Source: an uncultured Oscillospiraceae bacterium (GTDB lineage Bacteria; Bacillota; Clostridia; Oscillospirales; Oscillospiraceae). From it: DNA of 18,533 bases. The notes below the pieces were generated by a model. It saw only the letters and a program-made list of their open reading frames with translations, ran no database searches and was not told where the DNA came from. Below, one piece after another: positions 6,790 to 14,803 of the stretch. The translations under genes and the position numbers were made by a program. Positions within the stretch are counted from its first letter, which is position 1. Every line of letters begins with the position of its first letter. Where the stretch lies: contig CANRNA010000008.1 in the NCBI GenBank assembly GCA_947631805.1, positions 1 through 18,533 on the forward strand, written 5' to 3'.

Positions 6790-7360
6790 GAAGGTCTTTG
6801 ATCTCCCGCTGCAGCAGTTTCAGGTCCACAAAGGTCTCCGGCCGCTTGGAGGGGTCCCGGAGCAGGGCGGAGGGGTGATACATGGCCATGGCCCGGCGTC
6901 CGCCCACGTCGAACCACTGGCCGTGCTCCCGGGTGATGCGGAAGTCCGGCTTGATGAAGGCCATGGCCGCGATGCGGCCCAGAAATACCAGTATTTTGGG
7001 GTCCACCAGGGCTATCTGCCGGTGGAGCCAGCCGATGCAGGCGTTCTGCTCGTCGGGCAGGGGGTCCCGGTTCCGGGGCGGGCGGCACTTGACGATGTTG
7101 GCGATGTATACCATGGTCCTGTCCAGACCGATGATCTCCAGCATGGTGTCCAGAAGCTTTCCCGCCGGGCCCACAAAGGGCTCGCCCTGCTTATCCTCCT
7201 GCTCGCCGGGGCCCTCGCCGATGAACATCACGTCCGCCGACTCGTCGCCCACGCCGAAGACCAGGTTCTGCCTGGTCCCGGCGAGCTGGCAGCCGGTGCA
7301 CCCGGCGCAGTCCGACCGCAGCCGCTCCCAGCTGTCCCAATTCTCTCTCGTAAAGTCCAT
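6755..7360 (-). CDS. Family 4 uracil-DNA glycosylase (Fe-S)
   Basis: The protein removes uracil from DNA at the start of base excision repair. The 201-residue sequence has the family 4 signature [11 protein letters not shown] (46-56), the second active-site motif MYHPSALLR (160-168), and four cysteines spaced for a 4Fe-4S cluster: C21 and C24 in [11 protein letters not shown]92 in [13 protein letters not shown], and C108. Length and motif order are normal, so the enzyme should be active. The ATG at 7360 has a short AGGA Shine-Dalgarno about 8 nt upstream and lies 12 nt after the stop of the second ABC exporter subunit, so it is probably co-transcribed with the exporter. The functional link between exporter and repair enzyme is unclear and may be only positional. 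Confidence 0.93.
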   Translation of the reverse strand: MDFTRENWDSWERLRSDCAGCTGCQLAGTRQNLVFGVGDESADVMFIGEGPGEQEDKQGEPFVGPAGKLLDTMLEIIGLDRTMVYIANIVKCRPPRNRDPLPDEQNACIGWLHRQIALVDPKILVFLGRIAAMAFIKPDFRITREHGQWFDVGGRRAMAMYHPSALLRDPSKRPETFVDLKLLQREIKDLHDKASPGHPGR

Positions 7361-7372
7361 TTGCGCGTCCTG

Positions 7373-9346
7373 TCAGTCCAGCTCGCTCTGGCCGGTGTAG
7401 AGCATGTAATACCGCCCCTGCTGGGCCAAAAGCTCCTCGTGGCTGCCCCGCTCCACGATCTGGCCGTGCTCGATGACCACGATGGCCTGGGCGTTGCGGA
7501 CGGTGGAGAGCCGGTGGGCGATGACGAACACGGTGCGGCCATCCATCAGCGCGTCCATGCCCCGGTCGATGAGCTTCTCCGTGCGGGTGTCGATGGAGCT
7601 GGTGGCCTCGTCCAGAATGAGCACCGGGTGCTTTGCCACGGCGGTGCGGGCGATGGCGAGTAGCTGCCGCTGGCCCTGGGAGAGGTTGTTGCCGTTGCCG
7701 GTTATCATGGTGTTATACCCGTCCGGCAGGCGGGAGATGAAGCCGTGGGCGTTGGCCGCCTTGGCCGCGTCGATGCACTCCTGGTCCGTGGCGTCCAGCT
7801 TGCCGTAGCGTATGTTGTCCATGACGGTGCCGGTGAACAGGTCGGTGTCCTGGAGCACGATGCCCATGCTCCGGCGCAGCCCCGCCTTTTTGATGTCCTT
7901 CACGTCGATGCCGTCAAAGAGGATGCGGCCGCTGTCTATCTCGTAAAAGCGGTTTATCAGGTTGGTGATGGTGGTCTTGCCCGCGCCGGTGGAGCCCACG
8001 AAGGCTATCTTCTGGCCGGGCTTGGCCCAGACGGTGATGCCCTTGAGCACGGGCTTTTCCGGCACATAGGAGAAGTGTACGTCCTCCAGCCGGACGTTGC
8101 CCTTCACCTCCCGGAACTCGTAAGACCCGTCCGCCTGGGGTATCTTCCAGGCCCAGAAGCCGGTCCGCTCCCCGTGGCCTGTCTCGGTGAGAGTACCGTC
8201 CGGGGCGTGGTCCACGGTGACAAGGGTCACGGTGCCGTCGTCGGGCTCCGGCTCGTGGTCGATGACGGCGAAGATGCGCTCGGCCCCGGCGATGGCGGAG
8301 AACAGGTTGATGGCCTGGTTGGACATCATGTTGATGGGCATGGTCACCTGGCGGATGTAGTTGAGGTATACCCCCAGGGAACCGATGGTGAAGGAACCCG
8401 CCAGGGTCATGAACCCGCCCAGCACGGCGGTGACCGCGTAACACACGTTCATGACGGCGTTCATGGTGGGGAAGATGATGGAGCCCAGGAAGTTGGCGAA
8501 AATGGCGTTTTCCCGGTACTCGTCGTTCAGGTCCTCAAAGCCCTTCTTGGCCCGGTCCTCGTAGTTGAAGGCCTTGACCACTTTGAGCCCGTCCAGCATC
8601 TCCTCGATGTAGCCGTTCAGGGCGCCCAGGGAGGACTGCTGCTTCTTAAAGAGGATGCGGGAATAGCGGCCCACGCCCTTCACCAGCAGGAAGGAAAGGC
8701 CGATGGTGAGAAGGGTGATGAGAAAGAGTTTCCAGCTCAGGCTGATCATCAGCGCCACGGTGCCCACGAAGGTGATGATGCCGGAGAGGAATTGGACGAT
8801 GCCCTGTTCCAGACACATCTGCACGTTGTCCGCGTCGTTGGTGAACCGGCTCATGAGCTCGCCGTGGGTATGCTCGTCGAAGAAGGTGATGGGAAGCTCC
8901 TGCAGCGCTGCGAACAGGTCCCGGCGCAGGGCGTTGGTGGCCCACTGGGCCAGGGTCATGCAGGTGCGGGAGGTGAAGTAGGTGGCCAGGGCGCTGGCCA
9001 GATAGATGACCGCCAGGATGCCCAGCTGCCGGGCCAGGGCGGAGAAGTCCTTCTCGGGGCTGGTGATCAGCGGGACGATATAGTCGTCTATGAGCGGGCG
9101 CAGGTAGTAGCTGGCCGCCAGAGAGCAGCCGGTGGATACGAGCATGAGCACCAGCACCAGCACGAACAGGCCCTTGTTCTTCCCGGCGTAGCCCAGGATG
9201 CGCACCAGGGTGCCCTTGGCGTCCCGAGGCTTGCGGAAGTCCCGGCCCCCCTGGACGTTTTTGTACATCTTCTCGTCGTTGACGTCCACATTGTCCTCGG
9301 CCAGGCGCGCCCTGAGCTGGGACCAGATGCCTTTTTTCTCAGCCAT
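7373..9346 (-). CDS. ABC exporter half-transporter, canonical ATPase subunit of a heterodimer
   Basis: The 657-residue protein has six transmembrane segments (about 55-340) followed by a nucleotide-binding domain. It carries Walker [10 protein letters not shown] (451-459), signature LSQGQ (555-559), Walker B VLILDE with catalytic Glu580, and switch His611 (VIAHRLS). Together with the partner encoded upstream it forms a type IV heterodimeric multidrug-type exporter like BmrC/BmrD, LmrC/LmrD or TM287/288. Here this subunit supplies the catalytic Glu and His, while its signature has Gln in place of the second residue of LSGGQ, as expected opposite a degenerate site. It has a 40-cytoplasmic-residue N-terminal extension and an extra stretch of about 45 residues (366-416, containing [16 protein letters not shown]) between membrane and ATPase domains. 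Its ATG overlaps the partner's stop by 8 nt. The substrate is unknown. Confidence 0.93.
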   Translation of the reverse strand: MAEKKGIWSQLRARLAEDNVDVNDEKMYKNVQGGRDFRKPRDAKGTLVRILGYAGKNKGLFVLVLVLMLVSTGCSLAASYYLRPLIDDYIVPLITSPEKDFSALARQLGILAVIYLASALATYFTSRTCMTLAQWATNALRRDLFAALQELPITFFDEHTHGELMSRFTNDADNVQMCLEQGIVQFLSGIITFVGTVALMISLSWKLFLITLLTIGLSFLLVKGVGRYSRILFKKQQSSLGALNGYIEEMLDGLKVVKAFNYEDRAKKGFEDLNDEYRENAIFANFLGSIIFPTMNAVMNVCYAVTAVLGGFMTLAGSFTIGSLGVYLNYIRQVTMPINMMSNQAINLFSAIAGAERIFAVIDHEPEPDDGTVTLVTVDHAPDGTLTETGHGERTGFWAWKIPQADGSYEFREVKGNVRLEDVHFSYVPEKPVLKGITVWAKPGQKIAFVGSTGAGKTTITNLINRFYEIDSGRILFDGIDVKDIKKAGLRRSMGIVLQDTDLFTGTVMDNIRYGKLDATDQECIDAAKAANAHGFISRLPDGYNTMITGNGNNLSQGQRQLLAIARTAVAKHPVLILDEATSSIDTRTEKLIDRGMDALMDGRTVFVIAHRLSTVRNAQAIVVIEHGQIVERGSHEELLAQQGRYYMLYTGQSELD

Positions 9347-11084
9347 TGGAAAGCGCCTCCTCTACCTGTGATGTGTAGATGTCCTGGTAAATGGCGCTGG
9401 AGGCCATCAGCTGCTGGTGGGTGCCCACGGCCTCCACGCCGCCCTCGTCCAGCACCACGATCTTATCTGCCCCCACCACGGAGGAGATGCGCTGGGCGAT
9501 GATGAGCACGGTGGTGTCGGCCAGCTCCCGGCTGAAGCTGGCCCGGATGCGGCCCTCGGTGTCGGAGTCCACGGCGCTGGTGCTGTCGTCCAGAATGAGG
9601 ATGGCCGGGTGCTTGAGCATGGCCCGGGCGATGCACAGCCGCTGCTTCTGGCCGCCGGAGACGTTGGTGCCTCCCTGCTGGATGTAGGTGTCCAGCCCCT
9701 GGGGCATCTGGGAGACGAAGTCCCAGGCCTGGGCGTTTTTCAGCGCGGCGATGATCTCCTCGTCGGTGGCGTCGGCCTTGCCCCAGGCGATGTTCTCCCG
9801 GATGGTGCCGGAGAAGAGGACGTTATTTTGCAGCACCATGCCCACGGCGGCCCGCAGGTCCTCGATGCGGTAATCCCGCACGTCCACGCCGTCCACCAGC
9901 ACGGCCCCCTCCGACACGTCGTAAAACCGGGGTATCAGGTTCACAAGACTGGATTTGCCCGCGCCGGTGCCCCCCACGATGGCCACGGTCTGGCCAGGCT
10001 CGGCGGTGAAGGATATGTGGCGCAGCACATCCTCGCCGTTGCCCGTGCGGGAGTAGCGGAAGGAGACGTTCCTGAATTCCACGGAGCCCCGGTCCCTGGC
10101 GACGGTGCGCTTGGGGGCGTCGGGCTTATCCTGGATGTCGGGCACGGCGGCGAGCACCTCCGCGATGCGCTTGCCGCAGGCACGGGAGCGAGTGTACTGC
10201 ATGAGCACCATGGAGAACATCATCACGCTCATCATGATCTGGTTCAGATAGCTGATGACGGCCAGGAGCTGGCCGGACTGTATCTCCCCGGTGGCCACCA
10301 TCCGGCCGCCGAACCAGTAGATGCACAGTGTCACCACGTTGAGCACGATGGTGGCCAGGGGGCTCATGGCGATGATGACGCCCACGGCCCGCAGGTTGGC
10401 CCGGGTCAGCTCGTCGTTGGCCTTTTTGAACTTCTGTTTTTCGTAGTGCTGGCGGACGAAGGCCTTCACCACCCGGATGGCGATAAGGTTCTCCTGGATG
10501 TCCGCGTTCATGGCGTCCAGCTTTTGCTGCACCAGCAGAAACAGCTTATCCACGAAGGTCATCACCGCGATGGTGCCCACGAACAGCACCGGCACGGCGA
10601 TCATGTAGATAAGGGCCAGCTTCCAGCTGTAGGTGACCACGATGGTCATGGCTACCAAAAGCTGGAACGGGGCCTGGATGAAGGTGCGCAGCATCATCTG
10701 CACGGCCATCTGGAGCTGGCGCACGTCGCTGGTGGTGCGGGTGATGAGGCTGGCGGTGGAGAACCGGTCGATGTCGGCGAAGGAAAACTCCTGGATGTGG
10801 CGGTACATGGCCTGGCGGAGATTGGAGCCGAAGCCGTTGGATGCCCGGGAGGCATTCCACGTACTGATGAAACCGGCGGCCACGCTCATAAGGGCGAGCA
10901 GGGTCATAAGGATGCCGCACACGATGATGTACTGCCTGTCGCCGGTAGCGACGCCCTTGTCCACGATGTTGCTCATCAATGTGGGCAGGGCCAGGGTGAC
11001 CACTGTCTCCAGCAGTACGAAGATGGGGGTCAGGATAAGGGACTTCCGGTATTGGCCCCAATATCCCGTCAGGATCTGTCGCAT
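9339..11084 (-). CDS. ABC exporter half-transporter, degenerate ATPase subunit of a heterodimer
   Basis: The 581-residue protein has six transmembrane segments (about 15-300) and an ATPase domain with Walker A GGTGAGKSS (371-379) and signature VSGGQ (475-479). Walker B reads ILILDD, with Asp500 where the catalytic Glu should be, and the switch position reads IIAQRIS, with Gln531 instead of His. This is the non-hydrolysing half known from BmrC, LmrC and TM287-type subunits, so the pair has one consensus and one degenerate ATP site. It is the first gene of the operon. The ATG at 11084 is used; the Shine-Dalgarno AAGGAG is about 13 nt upstream, which is longer than ideal. The promoter region carries palindromes suggestive of repressor control. 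Substrates, often drugs or peptides, cannot be read from sequence. Confidence 0.93.
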   Translation of the reverse strand: MRQILTGYWGQYRKSLILTPIFVLLETVVTLALPTLMSNIVDKGVATGDRQYIIVCGILMTLLALMSVAAGFISTWNASRASNGFGSNLRQAMYRHIQEFSFADIDRFSTASLITRTTSDVRQLQMAVQMMLRTFIQAPFQLLVAMTIVVTYSWKLALIYMIAVPVLFVGTIAVMTFVDKLFLLVQQKLDAMNADIQENLIAIRVVKAFVRQHYEKQKFKKANDELTRANLRAVGVIIAMSPLATIVLNVVTLCIYWFGGRMVATGEIQSGQLLAVISYLNQIMMSVMMFSMVLMQYTRSRACGKRIAEVLAAVPDIQDKPDAPKRTVARDRGSVEFRNVSFRYSRTGNGEDVLRHISFTAEPGQTVAIVGGTGAGKSSLVNLIPRFYDVSEGAVLVDGVDVRDYRIEDLRAAVGMVLQNNVLFSGTIRENIAWGKADATDEEIIAALKNAQAWDFVSQMPQGLDTYIQQGGTNVSGGQKQRLCIARAMLKHPAILILDDSTSAVDSDTEGRIRASFSRELADTTVLIIAQRISSVVGADKIVVLDEGGVEAVGTHQQLMASSAIYQDIYTSQVEEALSNG

Positions 11085-11124
11085 GGGATGAAGAATGCTC
11101 CTTTCCTGGAACGGTCAAGCGTTC

Positions 11125-11140
11125 GACGTATTGACGTATT
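11125..11140. repeat. Perfect 8-bp tandem repeat between ABC promoter and gene
   Basis: GACGTATT occurs twice head to tail (11125-11132 and 11133-11140), followed by an imperfect third TGTATT. It lies in the transcribed leader of the ABC operon and could be a protein-binding site or part of the plus-strand promoter noted nearby. Confidence 0.6.
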
Positions 11141-11155
11141 TGTATTACATACCAA
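11126..11155 (+). promoter_or_regulatory. Candidate sigma E-like promoter for the spoIIIA operon
   Basis: In Bacillus spoIIIAA is read by mother-cell sigma E. On the plus strand ACGTATT (11126-11132) and CATACCAA (11148-11155), 15 nt apart, resemble the sigma E -35 (KMATATT) and -10 (CATACANT). This would give a leader of about 120 nt that crosses the divergent ABC promoter. The match is partial and by eye. Confidence 0.3.
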
Positions 11156-11172
11156 ACATATCAAGATATGTT
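11155..11172. promoter_or_regulatory. Palindromic operator candidate overlapping the ABC -10
   Basis: AACATATCAAGATATGTT is an inverted repeat with perfect 8-bp arms and a 2-nt centre. It overlaps the candidate -10 of the minus-strand ABC promoter, a typical place for a MarR- or TetR-type repressor site. Its half-site CATATCAA also recurs inverted as TTGATATG at 11202-11209. Confidence 0.55.
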
Positions 11173-11197
11173 ACCAAATCCCCGCCCTAAAAGTCAA
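11168..11197 (-). promoter_or_regulatory. Candidate sigma A promoter of the ABC exporter operon
   Basis: On the minus strand TTGACT (11192-11197, 5 of 6 matches) and TAACAT (11168-11173, 4 of 6) are 18 nt apart, upstream of the gene starting at 11084. One palindrome covers the -10 and another overlaps the -35, which supports this being the regulated promoter. Confidence 0.5.
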
Positions 11198-11205
11198 TAT
11201 ATTGA
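11194..11205. promoter_or_regulatory. Second palindrome overlapping the ABC -35
   Basis: TCAATATATTGA is a perfect 12-bp palindrome. It overlaps the candidate -35 element of the ABC operon and runs into a TTGATATG half-site shared with the palindrome at 11155-11172. Confidence 0.45.
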
Positions 11206-11282
11206 TATGAACAGACTGTTAAAACTGCCGCTGTCATAATGGGGCGGGGGGACAAATAGACTTGTCCTGTGAGGTGATGGCA

Positions 11283-12161
11283 ATGGCGGGATTTGAGACG
11301 GCGGCGGGGCTGCTGCCTTCAGGGCTGCGCCGGGCCGCCATGGAACTGGCGGAGGACAGCCGGGCGGTGTGCGAGGAGCTCAGGCTCCGCCGGGGCCGTC
11401 CGCCCACGGCGCTGCTGGAGGGCCGGGAGTATGTCCTTCGGGCAGGTCCGGTGACGGAGGGAGATTTGCGGGCCGTGCTGGAGACGGCCAGCCGTGGCTC
11501 TCTCCACGCGGCGGAGGAGCAGCTGCGCCGGGGATTCCTGGCCGGGCCCGGCGGGGTCCGGGTGGGGGTGTGCGGCACGGCCGTGGCCGGGCAGGCGGGC
11601 ATGGAGGGGGTGCGGGAGGTGTCGTCGGTATGCCTGCGCATCCCCCGGGCCGTGCCCGGCTGCGCCGACGGGATATGGGACGGGCTCACCGCCCGGGGCT
11701 TCGCCTCCACCCTCATCGCCTCGCCCCCCGGGGCGGGGAAGACCACCCTGCTCCGGGAGCTGGTGCGGAAGCTCTCCTGCTCCGGCTGGCGGGTGGGGGT
11801 GGCGGACGAGCGGGGGGAGATAGCCGACGCCTGGTCCGGGGAGCCCGCCTTCGACGTGGGACCGGCCACGGACGTGATGACAGGCGCCCCCAAGGGCCAG
11901 GGTACGGCGGCGCTGCTGCGGGCCATGGACATACAGGTCATCGCCATGGACGAGATCGCCGGGGAGGAGGACGTGCGGGCCCTTCTGGAGGCGGTGGGCT
12001 GCGGGGTGAAGCTGCTGGCCACCGTCCACGGGGAGCGGGGCGGGCCGGACAGCCCCGCCTGCCGGGCGCTGCTGAGAGCCGGGGCCTTCCGCCGCCGGGT
12101 GTGGGTGGAGCGCGTCCGGGGGGCGCGTCGGTATACCCTGGAGGAGCTCCCGTGCGCCTGA
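11283..12161 (+). CDS. spoIIIAA: Stage III sporulation protein AA, secretion-type ATPase
   Basis: SpoIIIAA is the cytoplasmic ATPase of the mother-cell SpoIIIA complex that, with forespore SpoIIQ, connects the two cells during engulfment. It is related to type II/IV secretion ATPases. The 292-residue protein has Walker A ASPPGAGKTTLL (residues 146-157), VADERGEIA (173-181) and Walker B VIAMDEIAG (219-227), plus GVRVGVCGTA of the N-terminal domain. I choose the ATG at 11283 because GAGGTG lies 6-7 nt upstream. The ATG at 11277 touches that Shine-Dalgarno, and the TTG at 11262 lacks one. Length is close to the Bacillus protein (307). It is the first gene of an eight-gene operon in canonical order, with overlapping joints. 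Confidence 0.95.
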   Translation: MAGFETAAGLLPSGLRRAAMELAEDSRAVCEELRLRRGRPPTALLEGREYVLRAGPVTEGDLRAVLETASRGSLHAAEEQLRRGFLAGPGGVRVGVCGTAVAGQAGMEGVREVSSVCLRIPRAVPGCADGIWDGLTARGFASTLIASPPGAGKTTLLRELVRKLSCSGWRVGVADERGEIADAWSGEPAFDVGPATDVMTGAPKGQGTAALLRAMDIQVIAMDEIAGEEDVRALLEAVGCGVKLLATVHGERGGPDSPACRALLRAGAFRRRVWVERVRGARRYTLEELPCA

Positions 12162-12649
12162 CCGGGGCGGCGCTGCTGACCGGGGCGGGGCTCATGGCGG
12201 GGCTCCTAGCGGCGGGCCAGCTCCGGGACAGGCTCCGGCTTCGGGAGGAGCTGTGCCGGATGCTGGAGATGACGGTCTTCGAGCTGGACCGGTTCCGCAC
12301 GCCTCTGCCGGATATGTACGGCCGCCTGGCCCAGCGGCTGGACGGGGAGGCGGGGCGGCTTTGCGCGGCCATGGCGGCGGGGCTGGAGAGCTTGGGAGAG
12401 CGGGACGTGGCCGCCGTCTGGGCCGAGGCGCTCCGGTCTTTGCCGGAGCGGGAGCGGCGGATACTGCTGCCTCTGGGGCAGGTGCTGGGCCGCTACGGGG
12501 CGGCGGAGCTGGGGGCGGCGGCCGCCGCCTGCCGGGAGGATATGGAGCGGGCCCGGGACGAGGCCGGGGCCGAGCTCCGGGACAAGGGCCGGATATACGT
12601 GGGCCTCTCCGCCGCCGGGGCGGCGGCGGTGGCGGTGCTGCTTTTGTGA
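12152..12649 (+). CDS. spoIIIAB: Stage III sporulation protein AB
   Basis: SpoIIIAB is a membrane-anchored component of the SpoIIIA complex, similar in fold to type II secretion GspF domains. The 165-residue protein has an N-terminal hydrophobic segment (LTGAALLTGAGLMAGLLAAG), a helical cytoplasmic part typical of the family (REELCRMLEMTVFELDRFRTPL...), and a C-terminal membrane segment (VGLSAAGAAAVAVLLL). It starts with GTG at 12152, 5 nt after a strong GGAGGAG, and overlaps the stop of spoIIIAA. Length matches Bacillus (171). The start would be missed by ATG-only searches because the same frame stays open far upstream. Confidence 0.92.
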   Translation: MRLTGAALLTGAGLMAGLLAAGQLRDRLRLREELCRMLEMTVFELDRFRTPLPDMYGRLAQRLDGEAGRLCAAMAAGLESLGERDVAAVWAEALRSLPERERRILLPLGQVLGRYGAAELGAAAAACREDMERARDEAGAELRDKGRIYVGLSAAGAAAVAVLLL

Positions 12650-12682
12650 CAGACCGGGCGGCGGGACCAAGGATGGGATGCC

Positions 12683-12880
12683 ATGGACGTTGATTTGATA
12701 TTCAAGATCGCGGCGGTGGGGATATTGGTGGCGGTGCTCAATCTGCTGCTGAGCCGCTCCGGCCGGGACGAACAGGCTCTGATGACCACCATAGCGGGGC
12801 TGGTGGTGGTGCTGGTCATTCTGGTCCAGCGCATCGCGGAGCTGTTCGAGCTGATCCGGCGGCTGTTCGAGCTGGGATGA
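12683..12880 (+). CDS. spoIIIAC: Stage III sporulation protein AC
   Basis: This 65-residue membrane protein has two hydrophobic helices (about 4-24 and 34-52) separated by a short polar loop (SRSGRDEQA), exactly the SpoIIIAC layout; Bacillus SpoIIIAC has 68 residues. It is a membrane component of the SpoIIIA channel. A Shine-Dalgarno-like AAGGAT lies about 9 nt before the ATG. Its stop overlaps the start of spoIIIAD as ATGA. Confidence 0.93.
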   Translation: MDVDLIFKIAAVGILVAVLNLLLSRSGRDEQALMTTIAGLVVVLVILVQRIAELFELIRRLFELG

Positions 12881-13263
12881 GCCTTCTTATCAAGGCGGCG
12901 GCGCTGGCCCTGGCGGGAGCCGTGCTGGGGCTGCTCCTGCGCCGGGACGCCCCGGAGCTGGCCCTGGCCCTGAGCGTGGCCATCAGCCTGCTGGCGGCGG
13001 GACTGGCGGTGGAGCTGTGCGGGGAGCTGAAGCAGGTGGCGGAGCTTGCCAGGGAGCAGACGGGCCTCAGCCCCGCGGTGGTGGGCCCTGTGCTCAAGTG
13101 CGTGGGTGTGGGCATCGTCACCCGCCTGGCGGCGGACCTGTGCAAGGACGCCGGACAGGGGGCCATCGCCTCGGCGGTGGAGCTGTGCGGCGCGGCGTGC
13201 GCCATGGTGACGGCCATGCCCCTCATCAAATCCCTTCTTCTTATGATAAGTGAGCTGACATGA
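12877..13263 (+). CDS. spoIIIAD: Stage III sporulation protein AD
   Basis: The 128-residue integral membrane protein has four hydrophobic stretches (5-23, 29-47, about 70-88 and 105-124), as in SpoIIIAD, and it occupies the conserved place after spoIIIAC. It belongs to the membrane platform of the mother-cell complex. Start and stop are both coupled to the neighbours by 4-nt ATGA overlaps. Length matches Bacillus (about 133). Confidence 0.93.
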   Translation: MSLLIKAAALALAGAVLGLLLRRDAPELALALSVAISLLAAGLAVELCGELKQVAELAREQTGLSPAVVGPVLKCVGVGIVTRLAADLCKDAGQGAIASAVELCGAACAMVTAMPLIKSLLLMISELT

Positions 13264-14336
13264 GAAAAGCGATCGTGTTTATCATCACCTGCGCGCTGGC
13301 GGGGACCTTTCTGGCCTGTCCCGCCCTGGCGGTGGACACGGACGGGGTGGAGCAGGCCCTGCCCCCCTCCGCCCGGGAGATACTGGGGGACCTGACGGTG
13401 GACCAGGCCGCCGGGGGCGGGCTGTGGCAGAGGATAGGCCGCTGGGCCCTGGAGGCGGTGAAAGGCCGCCTGGCCCTGGCGGCGCGGAGCGCCAGCGTGG
13501 CCCTGGCGGTGACGCTGCTGTGCTCGGCGGCGGGGGCCATGACGGACAGCGGCAAGGTGCCGGAATACGTCCTGCTGGGGGGCGCGCTGGCCATCATGGC
13601 CGTGTGCGCGGGGGACATCCGGTCCTTTCTGGGCCAGGTCCAGAGGGCGCTGCTGGAGCTGTCCGACTTCTCCAAGGCGCTGCTGCCCACCATCGCGGCG
13701 TCGGGCGCGGCGGCGGGACACGGCTCGGCAGCCGCCGCCCGGTACGCCGCGTCGGCCCTTTTCATGGACGTGCTCATGACGGTGGGCTTGCAGCTGGTGC
13801 TGCCCATGATATACGCCTACGCCGTCGCCAGCACCGCCGACGCGGCCCTGCCCGGCGGGGCTCTGGGCGGGCCGGTGAAGCTCATGGGCTGGGCCAGCAC
13901 CACCCTCCTCACGGGCCTCACGTCCGTGTTCACCCTGGCCCTGACGGTGACGGGAGCGGTGGCGGGCGGGGCCGACAAGATAGCGGGGAGCCTGGCGAAA
14001 TCCGCCATATCCGCCGCCCTCCCGGTGGTGGGCTCCATCCTGGCCGACGCGGCGGACACCTACGTGGCCGGGGCGGGGCTGCTCAGAGGGGCGGTGGGCC
14101 TGTTCGGGCTGGCGGCGGTGCTGGGGGTGTGCGTGGGGCCGCTGATAGACCTGGGGCTGCACTACGTGCTGTTCAAGGCGGCGGCCTGCGTGGCGGAGCC
14201 ATTCGCGGAGGGGCGGCTGGCGACCCTGGTGGGCCGGGTGGGCACGGCCTACGGCATGGCCCTGGGGCTGGTGGGCAGCGCGGGGGCGATGCTGTTCGTG
14301 TCCGTGGTGCTGGGAGCGGAGGTGTTCAGCCGGTGA
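13260..14336 (+). CDS. spoIIIAE: Stage III sporulation protein AE
   Basis: SpoIIIAE is the large polytopic membrane protein of the SpoIIIA complex. The 358-residue sequence opens with a signal peptide (MRKAIVFIITCALAGTFLACPALA, residues 1-24, with an ALA cleavage site). An amphipathic stretch follows, then about seven membrane segments, including the long conserved block around FMDVLMTVGLQLVLPMIYAYAVAST. Bacillus SpoIIIAE has 399 residues; the shortening is mainly in the N-terminal soluble part. The start overlaps spoIIIAD as ATGA, and the stop overlaps the GTG start of spoIIIAF. Confidence 0.93.
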   Translation: MRKAIVFIITCALAGTFLACPALAVDTDGVEQALPPSAREILGDLTVDQAAGGGLWQRIGRWALEAVKGRLALAARSASVALAVTLLCSAAGAMTDSGKVPEYVLLGGALAIMAVCAGDIRSFLGQVQRALLELSDFSKALLPTIAASGAAAGHGSAAAARYAASALFMDVLMTVGLQLVLPMIYAYAVASTADAALPGGALGGPVKLMGWASTTLLTGLTSVFTLALTVTGAVAGGADKIAGSLAKSAISAALPVVGSILADAADTYVAGAGLLRGAVGLFGLAAVLGVCVGPLIDLGLHYVLFKAAACVAEPFAEGRLATLVGRVGTAYGMALGLVGSAGAMLFVSVVLGAEVFSR

Positions 14337-14803
14337 GACAGTGGATATCCTCTGTGGCCGCCGCGTCGGTGCTGGCCGCTCTGGCCCTGGCCCTGACGCC
14401 CAAGGGCAGGGTCCGCCAGGTGACAAAGCTGGTGTGCGGGGTGATGTGCGCCCTGGCGGTGGTCGCGCCTGTGGCGAAGCTGGACTTCGGACAGCTGGCG
14501 GCGGATATGGCCCTATACGAAAAGCGGGCGCGGGAGATAACCTCCCAGGCCCAGGAGGAGGCAAAAATGCTGGATAGGACATACATAGAGCAGCGCTGCG
14601 AGGCATATATATTGGGCAAAGCGGCCGCCGCGGGCGCGGCCGTGGACAGCGTGACCGTGACGGCCCGCTGGGACGACGGCGCGCTTGTCTGGTATCCCTG
14701 GTCCGTGTCCCTGGACGGCCCGTTCCATCAGGGCCTGGCCGACGCGATCGAGGGGGAGCTGGGCATACCGGCCGGGCGGCAGAGCTGGGGGCGCGATGGC
14801 TGA
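14333..14803 (+). CDS. spoIIIAF: Stage III sporulation protein AF
   Basis: SpoIIIAF has two N-terminal membrane helices and a ring-building-motif domain. The 156-residue protein shows this: VRQWISSVAAASVLAALALAL and a second hydrophobic stretch (KLVCGVMCALAVVAPVA), then YIEQRCEAYILGKAAAAG...VDSVTVTARWDD, the alpha-beta ring-building fold. The start is GTG at 14333, overlapping the stop of spoIIIAE (GTGA), with GGAGGT 9-10 nt upstream. It overlaps spoIIIAG by 8 nt (ATGGCTGA). It is shorter than in Bacillus (206), mostly at the C-terminus. Confidence 0.92.
   Translation: MRQWISSVAAASVLAALALALTPKGRVRQVTKLVCGVMCALAVVAPVAKLDFGQLAADMALYEKRAREITSQAQEEAKMLDRTYIEQRCEAYILGKAAAAGAAVDSVTVTARWDDGALVWYPWSVSLDGPFHQGLADAIEGELGIPAGRQSWGRDG

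Noticed and set aside
9417..11210. A 597-codon open frame on the plus strand opposite the ABC exporter gene.
   Set aside because: Its translation is rich in His, Gly and Val without any family motif, and it lies antisense to a perfectly conserved ABC subunit. It is a GC-driven shadow. The same holds for the long antisense frames at 18-983, 2636-4147, 7745-9502 and 12816-14606.
11262..11282. Upstream TTG (11262) and ATG (11277) starts for spoIIIAA.
   Set aside because: The TTG has no Shine-Dalgarno, and the ATG at 11277 directly abuts GAGGTG. The ATG at 11283 has correct spacing.
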